Shown: positions 51,161 to 60,755 of the stretch, one piece after another
Position numbering within the stretch: the stretch's first letter is position 1
Layout: every line of letters begins with the position of its first letter
Assembly: GCA_036005065.1 (NCBI GenBank)
Contig: DASYQW010000348.1
Location: forward strand, 40,036 to 104,035
Direction of reading: 5' to 3'
DNA length: 64,000 bases
DNA from: Candidatus Methylomirabilota bacterium
Lineage (GTDB): Bacteria > Methylomirabilota > Methylomirabilia > Rokubacteriales > DASRDR01
The notes under the pieces: generated by a model
Databases searched by the model: none
The model's input: the letters and a program-made list of their open reading frames with translations, nothing else
Told to the model about the DNA's origin: nothing
Translations under genes and position numbers: made by a program

Positions 51161-53452
51161 ATGGAGTTCGTCGGGAGGCGGCTTCCGAAGGTCGACACCG
51201 TGGAAAAGATCACGATGGGAGGACGATTCGTCTTCAACCTCGTGGTTCCCGACATGCTCTACGGGAAGATCCTGCGGAGCCCGATTCCGCACGCCCGGAT
51301 CACGCGGATCGATACCTCGAAGCTCGACGGTCGTCCGGGCGTCAAGGCGATCCTGACTCCCAAGGACGTGCCCCAGATCAAGTTCAATCCGCCGACCTTC
51401 CATCACTCGCTGGCGCGCGGGATGCCGAGGGACATGCTGATCCTCGAGGAGACCGTGCGATTCGTCGGGGACGAGGTGGTCGCCGTGGCCGCCACGTCGC
51501 GGCGTGAAGCCGAGGAAGCGCTCGAACTCATCGACGTGGAGTACGAGGAGCTCCCGTTCGTGCTCGATCCGGTCGCCGCGCTCGATGACGAGGCGCCCAA
51601 GATCCATGGGGCGTCGAATCTCGCTCAGAACGTGGACCTCGGGTGGGGAAGCGTGGAGGAGGGCTTCGCGCAGGCCGACGTCGTCGTGGAGGATACCTAC
51701 CGCACGACGCGGGTCTCCGCGTGTCCGATGGAGCCGCATGTCTCCGTCTGCATTCCCGAGCCCGACGGCGGGTTGACCGTGCACGCGTCGACCCAGCACG
51801 TGCACGGCCTTCAGGAACGACTGGCCTTCGCGTTGGGACTGCCGATGAATCGCATACGGGTGGTGAAGCCGCCCTACGTGGGAGGCGGTTTCGGCGCGAA
51901 GCTCGAGATGAGCCTGGCCGAGGCGATCTGTGCCTTGCTGGCCTTGAAGTCGCGAAGGCCGGTCAAGATCGAGCTGACGAGGGAAGAGGAATTCGTCGCT
52001 ACCTTTCGGAACCCGATCGTCATCAAGCTCCGATCCGGCGTGAAGAGAGACGGGACGCTCACGGCGCGGCACGCGGAAGCCATCATGGACAGCGGTGCTC
52101 ACGTCTCGCACGCCGGCCCCGTGCTCTGGGTCTGTGGCACCGCGTTCGTCAGCCAGTACCGATCGCCGCACACCCGGTTCCAGGGGAAGGTGGTGTACAC
52201 GAACAATCCCGTGGGAGGCGGGTTCCGCGGATATGGAGGACCTCAGGGCGCCTTCGCCGTCGAGCAGCACATGGACGCGATCGCCCGAGAGGTGGGGATG
52301 GACCCTTTCGAGCTGCGGCTGAAGAACTCGCTTCGAGTCGGGGATCCGAATCCCATGTTGGCCAAGGCGACCAAGATCGCCGACCGGGATATCAAGACCT
52401 ATGCGTTCCGGGAGTGCATCGACCTCGCGAAGAGCCTGGCTCGATGGGAAGAGCGCGAGGCGTGGAAGCGGCAGGCCAGGCCCGGGATCGAGCGTGGCGT
52501 GGGCGTCGCCTGTCTGCCGGCGTGGAACAGCGGCTGCCTCGGAATGCCCAGCGTCATGGAGATTGGCGGAGCGCTCCTGACCGTGAATCCGGACGGATCG
52601 GCCAGTCTCGTGGTGGCGACCGTCGACGTCGGCGGCGGCCAGAGCACGGTGTTCGTGCAGATGGCGGCGGAGGTCCTGACCATTCCCCCCCACCAGATCA
52701 AGATCGCCGAGGCAGACTCCAACAACAGCCCGGTCGATGCACCGATCCACGCCTCGAGAGGAACCTATTCCGCAGGTTACGCGGTCATGCGAGCAGCGGA
52801 AGACGCGCGGGAGCAGATCCTGCAGGCGGCCGCCGACTTGCTCGAGGCGCACCCCCGCGACCTGGAGTTGAGGCACGGATCGGCCGTGGTGAAGGGGACG
52901 GACCGGAAAGTCCCCATCGCCGAGGTGGCCCGGCGTGCCCAGTATCAGTGGCCGGGCAAGGCCATCGTCGGCAAGGCCAGCGTGTCACCGCCGGGCAATC
53001 CGCCCTCCTCCGCCGTCCAGATCGCGCTCGTCGAGGTCGACACGGCCTCGGGGCGCGTCCACGTCCGGAAGCTCGTCTCGGTGCACGACGTCGGTACGGC
53101 AATCAACCCGGCCGGTATCGAGGGGCAGGTGCACGGCGGAGTCCGGCAGGGGCTCGGCTATGCCCTGACCGAGGACCTGGCGGTCGACCCCGAGACCGGC
53201 GTGGTCCAGGCGAAGGATCTCCTCGAATACAAGATGTTCACGTCGGCGGACATGCCCGAGGTCGTGGTGGGTATCGTCGAGTCCCATGAGCCGACCGGAC
53301 CCTTCGGAGCCAAGGGTGTAGGAGAGCCGCCCATCATCCCGGTGGCGGCGGCGGTGGCCAACGCGGTCCACGACGCCGTGGGGTTCAGGGTGAAAGAGCT
53401 GCCCATCACGGAGGAAAAAGTGCTGCGCCTCCTGGGAAAGCTCACGGAGTGA
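51161..53452 (+). CDS. Molybdenum hydroxylase large (Mo-cofactor) subunit
   Basis: 763 residues of the xanthine dehydrogenase family. It has the substrate/cofactor domains VVPDMLYGKILRSPIPHARI, RFVGDEVVAVAATSRREAEE, GGGFGAKLEMSLAEAICALL, NPVGGGFRGYGGPQGAFAVE and VDVGGGQSTVFVQMAAEVL. The active-site Glu lies in GAKGVGEPPIIP. It lacks the AYRCSFR loop of form I CO dehydrogenase. With the FAD and 2Fe-2S subunits downstream it forms a heterotrimer that adds oxygen from water to a ring or acyl-CoA substrate. Confidence 0.93.
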   Translation: MEFVGRRLPKVDTVEKITMGGRFVFNLVVPDMLYGKILRSPIPHARITRIDTSKLDGRPGVKAILTPKDVPQIKFNPPTFHHSLARGMPRDMLILEETVRFVGDEVVAVAATSRREAEEALELIDVEYEELPFVLDPVAALDDEAPKIHGASNLAQNVDLGWGSVEEGFAQADVVVEDTYRTTRVSACPMEPHVSVCIPEPDGGLTVHASTQHVHGLQERLAFALGLPMNRIRVVKPPYVGGGFGAKLEMSLAEAICALLALKSRRPVKIELTREEEFVATFRNPIVIKLRSGVKRDGTLTARHAEAIMDSGAHVSHAGPVLWVCGTAFVSQYRSPHTRFQGKVVYTNNPVGGGFRGYGGPQGAFAVEQHMDAIAREVGMDPFELRLKNSLRVGDPNPMLAKATKIADRDIKTYAFRECIDLAKSLARWEEREAWKRQARPGIERGVGVACLPAWNSGCLGMPSVMEIGGALLTVNPDGSASLVVATVDVGGGQSTVFVQMAAEVLTIPPHQIKIAEADSNNSPVDAPIHASRGTYSAGYAVMRAAEDAREQILQAAADLLEAHPRDLELRHGSAVVKGTDRKVPIAEVARRAQYQWPGKAIVGKASVSPPGNPPSSAVQIALVEVDTASGRVHVRKLVSVHDVGTAINPAGIEGQVHGGVRQGLGYALTEDLAVDPETGVVQAKDLLEYKMFTSADMPEVVVGIVESHEPTGPFGAKGVGEPPIIPVAAAVANAVHDAVGFRVKELPITEEKVLRLLGKLTE

Positions 53453-53457
53453 GCGCG

Positions 53458-54333
53458 ATGGTCTTCAGGCCGAACGAGTACCTGCGGCCCACCTCGATCG
53501 AAGAGGCGGTGGCTTTGATGGACCGATACGGCGAGGCGGCCGTCTTGATAGCCGGAAGCATCACCGTGAACGAACTGGCGAAGCGAGGACTGCTTTCCGA
53601 TGTCGAGAAGGTCGTGGACATCGAGCGGGTCGGTCTCGACGGGATCAGATTGGATCAATCGGACATCTGGATCGGCGCCGCCACGACCTATACGGCGATC
53701 CTCCGGCACGAGGCGTTCAGGTCGCCGGAATTGATGAGCATTCACGAGGCCGTCAGGAACATTCACCCGGACCAGGTGAGGAACATCGGGACCATCGGCG
53801 GTGCGATCTGTAGCGGTTTTCCGTTTCTCGATCTCGTCACCGGCCTGCTCCCCCACGACGCGGAGCTGACCGTCGTAGGTCCCGGGGGGGAACGGCGCAT
53901 CGCGTTGAACGTATTCGCGTTGGCGGGGTTGGACGAGAGGCTCGGGCGCGGGGAGATCTTGACGGAGATCAGGGTCCCGCGAGCCGGCCCCGGGAAGGGC
54001 TCGGCCTTCGTGAAGTACGGGCAGACGGGCCTCGATCTGGCGGTCCTGAACTGTGGCGTCTCTCTACAGATGGACGCGAGAGACCTCGTCACCAGAGCCC
54101 AGGTATTCGCCGGAGGAAAGGGCGTCGACCTCACCTCGGCGCCGCGGTGGACGAGCGAGATCGCCGGCCGCCCGTGGAGCGAGACGGTCATCGAAACGGC
54201 GTGCGCGGAAATGGGGACGGCCTTGCCCGCGGTCTCGGATACCCGCGGTTCGGCCGCGTTCAAGCGCTACACGATCAAGAGACTCGTCCGGAAGGCGCTG
54301 GAGACCGCCTACGGGAGGGCGGCCGCGCCATGA
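53458..54333 (+). CDS. Molybdenum hydroxylase FAD-binding (medium) subunit
   Basis: 291 residues. ATG 53458 has GGAG eight bases before it; a GTG at 53449 overlapping the upstream stop is the alternative. The FAD segments are AVLIAGSITVNELAKRG (variant of the usual AGGT loop) and RNIGTIGGAICSGFPFLD. Only three Cys are present and no inserted Cys-rich loop is seen, unlike the 4Fe-4S-bearing subunit of 4-hydroxybenzoyl-CoA reductase. It passes electrons between the 2Fe-2S subunit and an external acceptor. Confidence 0.92.
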   Translation: MVFRPNEYLRPTSIEEAVALMDRYGEAAVLIAGSITVNELAKRGLLSDVEKVVDIERVGLDGIRLDQSDIWIGAATTYTAILRHEAFRSPELMSIHEAVRNIHPDQVRNIGTIGGAICSGFPFLDLVTGLLPHDAELTVVGPGGERRIALNVFALAGLDERLGRGEILTEIRVPRAGPGKGSAFVKYGQTGLDLAVLNCGVSLQMDARDLVTRAQVFAGGKGVDLTSAPRWTSEIAGRPWSETVIETACAEMGTALPAVSDTRGSAAFKRYTIKRLVRKALETAYGRAAAP

Positions 54334-54833
54334 GCCAGTCGATCTCGATCGAGCTGAACGGCGACAAGGTCGCGACGGAGGCCGAGGTCGGAGAGTCGCT
54401 GCTCTTCCTGCTCAGGGACGAGTTGAAACTGTACGGGGCGAAGCGGGGCTGCGATTTCGGGGGATGTGGGGCCTGCACCGTGCTGGTGAACGACAGCGCC
54501 GTGTACGCCTGCATGTACCCGGCCATCCGAGCCGATGGCAAGAGGGTGCTGACCATCGAAGGCTTGAGCCGGGACGGCGAGCTCCATCCGCTTCAGACGG
54601 CCTTTCACGAGAGCTGGGCGGTTCAATGCGGCTTCTGCTCGGCGGGGATGATCATGGCCGCGAAAGCCCTGCTCGACCGGAACCCGGAGGCTGACGAGAG
54701 CGAGATCCGAGAGACGCTGGTCGGCAACCTGTGCGTCTGCACGGGGTACGTCAAGATCATCGAGGCCATCCGAGGGGCAGGCAAGCTCATCGCGGCCGCC
54801 CGCGTCGGTCAGCGGGACAAGACACCGGCCTGA
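54330..54833 (+). CDS. Molybdenum hydroxylase 2Fe-2S (small) subunit
   Basis: 167 residues, ATG overlapping the FAD-subunit stop (ATGA). The plant-ferredoxin cluster is [11 protein letters not shown] with the fourth Cys in YACMYP, and the second cluster is CGFCSAGM with CVCTGY. All eight cluster Cys appear present. Length matches CoxS/HcrC/HmfC-type subunits. Completes the Mo-FAD-FeS trio in order large-medium-small. Confidence 0.95.
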   Translation: MSQSISIELNGDKVATEAEVGESLLFLLRDELKLYGAKRGCDFGGCGACTVLVNDSAVYACMYPAIRADGKRVLTIEGLSRDGELHPLQTAFHESWAVQCGFCSAGMIMAAKALLDRNPEADESEIRETLVGNLCVCTGYVKIIEAIRGAGKLIAAARVGQRDKTPA

Positions 54834-54870
54834 CGGCGAATACGTGCTCTCAAACGAGCGGAGGTGAGGC

Positions 54871-56100
54871 ATGCGAAACAGGCGACTAGCGACCGTATTC
54901 CGAGCTGGCGTGGTCGGGGTGGCGTTCGGTCTTCTCCTCCTGGCGGGCGTCGAGCCTGCTCGAGCGGCGGAGCCATATCAGATCGGCTACGTCACCGACC
55001 TGTCCGGGCCCTTCCGAGACATGTACGCGCCGGGGCTCGAGGGCTTCACGCTCTACGTGAAGGCCTTGAACGATGCCGGCGGAATCGGGGGGCACCCGGT
55101 ACAGCTCAACGCGCGGGACGACGAATTCAGCGCCGACCGGGCGGCGGTGCGGGCGCAGGAGCTGATCCAGCGGGTCGGTGTCAACAGCATCTGGGGCCTG
55201 AGCGTGTCCGGGACCCACGCGGCGGTGCATGCGGTCGCCAGCAAGGCCAAAGTGCCCGTGATCGCCAAGCTCAGCGGGATCGACGCGATGGCCCCGCCGG
55301 CCAAGGACTTCTACTACGGCGCCGGGACGCTGTTCACGGTCCTCGGCGCGGTGTCCGGCAAGCTGGCCGCCCAGACCGTCCCGAACCCACGCGGGCAGTT
55401 GGCCGTCTGCGCCGTCATCGAGACCCCCGGTGGCATCGCGCTCTGCGACCGCTTCAACAACCCGGCGTTCCGGGCTCAGGGATTCACGGTCGTCGACACC
55501 GTCTTCTTCCCGCCGCCGCCGACCGAGTTCGGAGCCATTGCCGAGAAGATCGCCCGGTTGAATCCGGCCGTGGTCGCGGTGCACCCGGCCGCCTTCCAAT
55601 CGGTGGCGCTGCTGCGCGAGCTCCGCGCGGGCGGGTACAAGGAGGCCTACATCATCACGAACCTCGGGTTGGACGAGACCTCGGTGGTCGAGGCCATGAA
55701 AGCCGGTGGCTTCATGGAGAAGACGTACGTCATCTCGCGGTTCCAGATGCTGGATGACCAGGGGCCGGAACTCGAAAAGTTCCGGGCCGCGGCCAAGCGG
55801 TACGGGACGCGGATGCGGCTCTCCGCCGCCCACGTCATGGGGTGGGCGGCCGGCTACGTCATGGAGGAGGCGTTGAAGCGCTGTGGCTTCCCGTGCCCCG
55901 GGCCCAAGCTCAACGGCGTCCTCCAGGGGGGCCTGACGGTCAACATGGGCAGCCTCACCGGCGGTCCACTGCAGTACACGGCCGAGGACCACTACGGGCC
56001 ATCCTGGTGGCGCCTCTACGTCTACGACCCGAACAAGCAGCGCTACTCGGCGGTCACCGACTGGGTCCGCTTCGAGTCGAAGCCGGACGTCAGTAAGTAA
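54871..56100 (+). CDS. Branched-chain amino acid-type ABC substrate-binding protein (system 3)
   Basis: A 409-residue periplasmic binding protein, with GGAGGTGAGG before the ATG. Signal peptide (AFGLLLLAGVEPARAAE), mature start YQIGYVTDLSGPFRDMYAPG, then GGIGGHPVQLNARDDEFSAD and NPAVVAVHPAAFQSVAL. A C-terminal Cys pair (KRCGFPCPG) may form a disulfide. Similar in length to other Liv-type proteins that bind aromatic or other carboxylates in soil bacteria. The ligand is probably the acid activated by the island CoA ligase. Confidence 0.9.
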   Translation: MRNRRLATVFRAGVVGVAFGLLLLAGVEPARAAEPYQIGYVTDLSGPFRDMYAPGLEGFTLYVKALNDAGGIGGHPVQLNARDDEFSADRAAVRAQELIQRVGVNSIWGLSVSGTHAAVHAVASKAKVPVIAKLSGIDAMAPPAKDFYYGAGTLFTVLGAVSGKLAAQTVPNPRGQLAVCAVIETPGGIALCDRFNNPAFRAQGFTVVDTVFFPPPPTEFGAIAEKIARLNPAVVAVHPAAFQSVALLRELRAGGYKEAYIITNLGLDETSVVEAMKAGGFMEKTYVISRFQMLDDQGPELEKFRAAAKRYGTRMRLSAAHVMGWAAGYVMEEALKRCGFPCPGPKLNGVLQGGLTVNMGSLTGGPLQYTAEDHYGPSWWRLYVYDPNKQRYSAVTDWVRFESKPDVSK

Positions 56101-56292
56101 GCGCGCCACGCCCGCGGTTCGGCGGATCAGGCCGCGTCGGCCGCCGCGCACCGGCCTGATGAGCGGCCAGACCAGACCGCGGGGGCGGGCCGGCGCCCAC
56201 TCGGGCGGGCGACCGGCAAGGGCCACGAGAGAGCCGCACATGAGGCCGGGGCTCAGCCCGGATGCGATTTCCGACGGGAGGGGGTGCTGAGC

Positions 56293-57150
56293 GTGCGTGC
56301 GCTCGTCGTCATCATGTGGAGTGCCGGCACCTATGCCCTGCTCGGTCTGGGGATCGTTCTCATCTATCGCACCAGCCGAGTCTTGAACTTCGCCCAGGGC
56401 GAGCTCGCGATCATGCTCGGGTACGTCTGCGCGACCCTGCTGGCGTTCGGTGTCCCGCCGTCCGCCGCCGTCCCCGGCATCCTTCTGTTGAGCGCCCTGT
56501 CGGGCCTGCTGATATACGCGCTGATCATTCGACACGTGATCGCCCGGCCGCCGGTCGTGGCGATCCTGATCACGGTCGGCCTGGCGATCGCCCTGCGAGC
56601 GCTCATGGTCGTGTTCTACGAGGGGCGAACCGCCCGGCTCAACTTCGGGGTCGTGGGCGGGATGACGATCGCCGGTGAGCGGGTGAGCCAGGTCGATCTC
56701 CTCTCCATCGTGGGCACCTGGGGTCTGGTGCTCCTCGTCTACACGCTGTACATGCGCAGCAAGATCGGGATGAACATGCGAGCGGTCGCCGAACACCCGA
56801 CGCTGGCCGCGCAGCGTGGCGTGAACGTCGACTTCGTGGTCGGCTCGGCCTGGGTCGTCGCCTTGTCCGGCGCGGCCGCGTCGGGACTGTTTTACGGGGC
56901 CAGCTCCCTGCTCTCGACGTCGGCCCCCGTGATCGGCGTGAAGGCGACCATCGCGGCATTGATCGGCGGGCTCGACAGTCCCCGCGGTGTCGTGCTCGGA
57001 AGCCTGGTCGTCGCGGTGGCCGAATACCTGACCGTCCGCCTGCTGGCCGTCCAGTATCTGGACTTGATGCCGGTCGTGATTCTGCTGGTGATCCTGGTGT
57101 TCCGCCCCTGGGGCCTGTTCGGAACCGTGGAACAGGTGGAGCGCGTGTGA
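56293..57150 (+). CDS. ABC permease, LivH type (system 3)
   Basis: A 285-residue membrane protein starting at GTG 56293, with GGGAGGGGG upstream; a GTG at 56284 is too close to it. LivH-like motifs: ALLGLGIVLIYRTSRVLNFAQGE, RSKIGMNMRAVAEHPTLAAQRGVN and IAALIGGLDSPRGVVLG. About eight hydrophobic segments. The gap upstream (56101-56292) has a loose ATCAGGCC/GGCCTGAT inverted repeat and no gene. Confidence 0.9.
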   Translation: MRALVVIMWSAGTYALLGLGIVLIYRTSRVLNFAQGELAIMLGYVCATLLAFGVPPSAAVPGILLLSALSGLLIYALIIRHVIARPPVVAILITVGLAIALRALMVVFYEGRTARLNFGVVGGMTIAGERVSQVDLLSIVGTWGLVLLVYTLYMRSKIGMNMRAVAEHPTLAAQRGVNVDFVVGSAWVVALSGAAASGLFYGASSLLSTSAPVIGVKATIAALIGGLDSPRGVVLGSLVVAVAEYLTVRLLAVQYLDLMPVVILLVILVFRPWGLFGTVEQVERV

Positions 57151-58160
57151 GCGCGGAGGTGGCGCCGGCGAGCCGACGGCGCGCCCTGTACGCGAGCCTG
57201 GTGCTCGGCGTGATGGCGGCGCCGCCCGTTCTCCTGAGCCCTCACTGGCTCACGGTGACGAATCTCGCGCTGATCGCCGCCGTGGGCGCCGTCGCCCTGA
57301 ACCTGCTGGTCGGCGATTCCGGTCAGGTGTCGCTGGGGCAAGCGGCCTTCCTGGCGATCGGCGCCTTCACCGCCGTCGCCGTGACCCGGAGCCTGCCCAC
57401 GCCGTTTCCGGTGGCCGTTGCCGTCGCCGGCATCGCCGGCGGGGTGGTCGGCCTTCTGGTCGGACTCCCATCCTTGCGGTTTCGGGCCCTGTACATCGCC
57501 GTGACGACGCTGGCCCTGCATTTTGCGGTCGCCCAGGCGGCGGCGATCTACCAGCGGGCGGCCGTCGGAGCGGACGCGGCACTGCTTCCCGCCGCCCAGC
57601 TGGGCCCCTGGGAGCTCGGCGACCCCACGTCCTGGTACGTCGTCCTGGTGGTCGTCCTCGCGCTGACGCTGGTGGGCGTGACGAACGTGAAGCGGTCGTT
57701 CATCGGACGGCGGTGGATCGCGGCGGCCGACAACCGCCTGGCGGCGGCGGCTCTGGGGGTGCCGGTCGCGCGGGTACGCCTCGAGGCCTTCGTCGTCAGC
57801 TCGGCTCTGGTCGCGATGGCCGGTGCCCTGAACGCGTACCACACGGGGGTCGTCACCGGGCTCACCTACCAGCTGGGACTCGCCATCAGCTATCTGGCCA
57901 TGATCGTCGTCGGTGGACTGGGGAGCGTGTCCGGGGCGGTCCTGGGCGCCTTCGTCATCGTCTTCTCACGGTTCGTGATGGACGAGGTTCTGGAGGCCGC
58001 GGGTCTCGGCGGCGTGGCGGGCTACCTGAGCGGACTGCCGCCCTTGCTGCACGGCGTGATCATCATCGTCTTTCTCCTGGCGGCTCCCGGCGGCGCCGTC
58101 GTGGGCCTGCGGGAGGCCATCCGGCGGCTGAGCGCGCGGCCCGAGGCGACGGTGTCGTGA
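57147..58160 (+). CDS. ABC permease, LivM type (system 3)
   Basis: A 337-residue permease, GTG start overlapping the LivH stop (GTGA). LivM motifs: ALNLLVGDSGQVSLGQAAFLAIGAF, LRFRALYIAVTTLALHFAVAQ, RRWIAAADNRLAAAALGVPV and MIVVGGLGSVSGAVLGAF. An about 30-residue basic tail ends the protein. Partner of the LivH-type permease. Confidence 0.91.
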   Translation: MSAEVAPASRRRALYASLVLGVMAAPPVLLSPHWLTVTNLALIAAVGAVALNLLVGDSGQVSLGQAAFLAIGAFTAVAVTRSLPTPFPVAVAVAGIAGGVVGLLVGLPSLRFRALYIAVTTLALHFAVAQAAAIYQRAAVGADAALLPAAQLGPWELGDPTSWYVVLVVVLALTLVGVTNVKRSFIGRRWIAAADNRLAAAALGVPVARVRLEAFVVSSALVAMAGALNAYHTGVVTGLTYQLGLAISYLAMIVVGGLGSVSGAVLGAFVIVFSRFVMDEVLEAAGLGGVAGYLSGLPPLLHGVIIIVFLLAAPGGAVVGLREAIRRLSARPEATVS

Positions 58161-58909
58161 CGGAACCCATCCTGGCCGTCGAGAACCTCGAGGTGGCCTA
58201 TGGGGCGGGCAGCCGGGCGCTTCATGGCGTGTCGCTGTCGGTTCGCGCACGCAGCTATGTGGGGCTGGTGGGGCTCAACGGAGCCGGCAAGACGACGACG
58301 CTGCGGGCCATCTCCGGCTTCTCGCGCTTCGAGACGGCCACGGTGACGGGGGGTCGAATTCGGTTCGGGGGCATCGAGATCACGGGATGGCAGCCGCACC
58401 AGACGTGCGGAGTCGGGATCAGCCTCGTGGCCGAGAGAGACAAGGTGTTCCTCACCCTGACCGTGCAGGAGAACCTGGAAATCGCGGTCCAGGGACGCCG
58501 GGCGACGCGGGAGGGCCAGGTCATCCGGGAGGTATTGGACGTCTTTCCTGCGCTCGCGGGCCTCAGGAGGAGGCAGGCTGGTCTCCTCTCCGGCGGAGAG
58601 CGGCAATTGCTCGCCACCGCCGCGGCGCTCGTCTCCGATCCGAAGCTCCTCCTGGTCGACGAGGCGACGCTCGGCCTCTCCCCGGTGGCGGCGGACACCG
58701 TGCTGGAGAAGTTCAGGGAACTCAAGGAACAGCGGGAGCTGACGTTGCTGCTGGTCGACCAGAACGTCCAGGCCGTCCTGGACGTCTGCGATTACAGCTA
58801 CGTCATCGCGAATGGCGTGATCGTGGCGCGAGGCACCTCCGAGGAACTCGAGCGGGAAGGAGCCATCGAAGAGCTCGGGTTCGGGCTGAGCAAGGAACCC
58901 ACGACGTGA
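58157..58909 (+). CDS. ABC ATPase, LivF type (system 3)
   Basis: 250 residues, GTG start overlapping livM (GTGA). Walker A GLNGAGKTT, signature LLSGGERQLLATAAAL, Walker B LLLVDEATLGLSP and switch LLLVDQNV. The Walker B region reads DEAT where the Liv ATPases of the other two systems read DEPS or DEPT. In this system the LivF-type gene precedes the LivG-type gene, the reverse of systems 1 and 2. Confidence 0.9.
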   Translation: MTEPILAVENLEVAYGAGSRALHGVSLSVRARSYVGLVGLNGAGKTTTLRAISGFSRFETATVTGGRIRFGGIEITGWQPHQTCGVGISLVAERDKVFLTLTVQENLEIAVQGRRATREGQVIREVLDVFPALAGLRRRQAGLLSGGERQLLATAAALVSDPKLLLVDEATLGLSPVAADTVLEKFRELKEQRELTLLLVDQNVQAVLDVCDYSYVIANGVIVARGTSEELEREGAIEELGFGLSKEPTT

Positions 58910-59778
58910 CGCCCGAGCCAGCCAGGCCCGAGCCCGAGTTGCTCGTGAGCGCCCTTTCATTGAGGTTCGGGGGCCTTCACGTCCTGCGGGCCGTGAGCTT
59001 GAGCGCGGAGGCCGGTCAGGTGACCGCCCTCATCGGGCCGAATGGAGCCGGGAAAACCGCATTGCTGAACTGCATCAACGGCCTCTACGAGCCGGCCGGA
59101 GGAAGCATCCGGATCGGAGGGACAGAGGTCGTCGGCAAGTCCCCTCGGGAGATCGCGCACCTGGGTGTCGCCCGGACGTTTCAGCACGTGGAGCTGTTTC
59201 CGAGGCTGACCGTGGTGGAGAACATCCTGGTCGGCCGGGACCGGAAGTTCCGGGGCGGCGTGGTCCGGTGGGCCGCCAGGTTCCGGGGCGCTACGGCCGA
59301 GGAGACCAAGGAGCGCGAGGTGGCCTTGCAGCTGCTCGCGATGTTCGGGCTCACCCGCTACGCCGACAGCCCGCCCCAGGCGTTGCCCTACGAAGCGCAG
59401 AAGCTGGTCGGCCTCGCTCGCGCGGTGGCGCTCGAGCCTCGGATCATACTCCTCGACGAGCCGGGCAGTGGGCTCAGCCGGAAGGAGAAGGTGAGCCTCG
59501 CCCAGCGAATCATGGAACTCAGACGGATGGGTACGGCGGTGGTCTGGATCGAGCACGACGTGGAGCTGGTGTGGGAGTGCGCCGATCGCGTGCACGTCCT
59601 GGATGCGGGCGTGTGCATCGCGAGCGGGCCGCCCCCGCAGGTGAAGGCCGACGCGGCTGTGACGGCGGCCTACTTCGGGAGTCGCCGGCTCGGCCGCAGT
59701 GCCGGGGAGCCCGGCCGTCACGGCGACGGATCGGCCAGCCAGGCGAAGGAGGAGCGGCCGCGTGGGATCGATCATTGA
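58906..59778 (+). CDS. ABC ATPase, LivG type (system 3)
   Basis: 290 residues, GTG start overlapping the previous gene (GTGA). Walker A GPNGAGKTA, FQHVELFPRLTVVENILVG, a weak signature ALPYEAQKLVGLARA where LivG has YGDQRRLEIARA, Walker B IILLDEPGSGL and switch VWIEHDVE. An extra C-terminal tail of about 30 charged residues overlaps the start of the next gene by 17 bases. The altered signature is unusual for LivG but keeps the Walker motifs. Confidence 0.88.
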   Translation: MTPEPARPEPELLVSALSLRFGGLHVLRAVSLSAEAGQVTALIGPNGAGKTALLNCINGLYEPAGGSIRIGGTEVVGKSPREIAHLGVARTFQHVELFPRLTVVENILVGRDRKFRGGVVRWAARFRGATAEETKEREVALQLLAMFGLTRYADSPPQALPYEAQKLVGLARAVALEPRIILLDEPGSGLSRKEKVSLAQRIMELRRMGTAVVWIEHDVELVWECADRVHVLDAGVCIASGPPPQVKADAAVTAAYFGSRRLGRSAGEPGRHGDGSASQAKEERPRGIDH

Positions 59779-60745
59779 CGCACACATCCACCTGTTCGGA
59801 GAAGGGTATCTCTCCCGAGCCTGGTACCAGAAGGCCGCCGAACGCTGGGCCGCCGCCGCCTGGCCGCACCGTAACCCGGCGGCCATCGACATCGAGTCCG
59901 GGCTCGTCGATGTCGATGGAACCCTCCTGTTCGCCGAGCTCGAGAAGGCCGGCATCGCCGCCGGGGTGGCGATGGGACTCGACTGGGGCATCTCGCTGGG
60001 GGAGCCTCGGGTCTCGGTGCGGGCCGTTCACCAGCACTACAGCGAGATGCAGGCGCGGTTTGCCGGCCGGTTCTTCGGCGTCGCGGGGATCGACCCCCGT
60101 CGGCCGGACGCGGCGGCGCTGCTGGAAGAGGCGATCGTCGGTCTCGGCCTGAAGGCGTTGAAGATGTACCCGCCCTGTGGCTTCTTCCCCTTCGATCCGG
60201 TCTGCTTCCCGCTCTACGACAAGTGCCTGGAGCTCGGAGTGCCCGTCGTGTTTCACACGGCGCTGGTCGGGTTCCCGCACATCCCGAAGTTCGCGCATCC
60301 GCTCAACATCGGGGACGTGCAGGCGCGCTACCCCTCGCTCGCCATCGTCTTCGCCCACGCCGGCTATCCCGTGTGGACGGAGGAAGTCATGGAGCTGGTG
60401 GCTCACCACCCGAACTCGTACCTGGACATCTCGAACTGGAACGCCATGATGGACCGGGATCCCGACCGGCTGCTCCGGCTGCTGATCGAGATGCGGAACA
60501 CGGTGGGCGCTCATCGAATGCTCTTCGCGAGCGACCATCTGGGCGGCAAGCGCTTCAGCGGGAGTCGGTCCAGGCTGGCCCAGTGGGTCGACTTCGTGCA
60601 GGAGCTGCCGGCCCGCGCGGCGCGGCTGGGACTCACCATCAGCAGCGAGGAGATGGAGCTCATCATGGGGGAAAACGCGCGGCGCGTCTACAAGCTGGGC
60701 GACGCCGCGGGGCAGACCAGGCAGCCGGCCTCGGCCCGAGGGTGA
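59762..60745 (+). CDS. Amidohydrolase-related protein (COG2159 type)
   Basis: 327 residues from GTG 59762, with AAGGAGGAG seven bases upstream, overlapping the ABC ATPase. TIM-barrel metallo-hydrolase features: metal motif DAHIHLFGEG at the N-terminus, VVFHTALVG, FAHAGYPVWTEE and FASDHLGG (catalytic Asp). Members of this family include carboxylate decarboxylases (ACMSD-like) and ring hydrolases. Its place in the island suggests it acts on a ring-derived carboxylate or lactone intermediate; the exact reaction is unknown. Confidence 0.87.
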   Translation: MGSIIDAHIHLFGEGYLSRAWYQKAAERWAAAAWPHRNPAAIDIESGLVDVDGTLLFAELEKAGIAAGVAMGLDWGISLGEPRVSVRAVHQHYSEMQARFAGRFFGVAGIDPRRPDAAALLEEAIVGLGLKALKMYPPCGFFPFDPVCFPLYDKCLELGVPVVFHTALVGFPHIPKFAHPLNIGDVQARYPSLAIVFAHAGYPVWTEEVMELVAHHPNSYLDISNWNAMMDRDPDRLLRLLIEMRNTVGAHRMLFASDHLGGKRFSGSRSRLAQWVDFVQELPARAARLGLTISSEEMELIMGENARRVYKLGDAAGQTRQPASARG

Positions 60746-60755
60746 GGAGAGCGAT

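Noticed and set aside
51161..53452. Form I CO dehydrogenase large subunit
   Set aside because: The AYRCSFR active-site loop is absent; GGGFRGYGGPQ is found instead.
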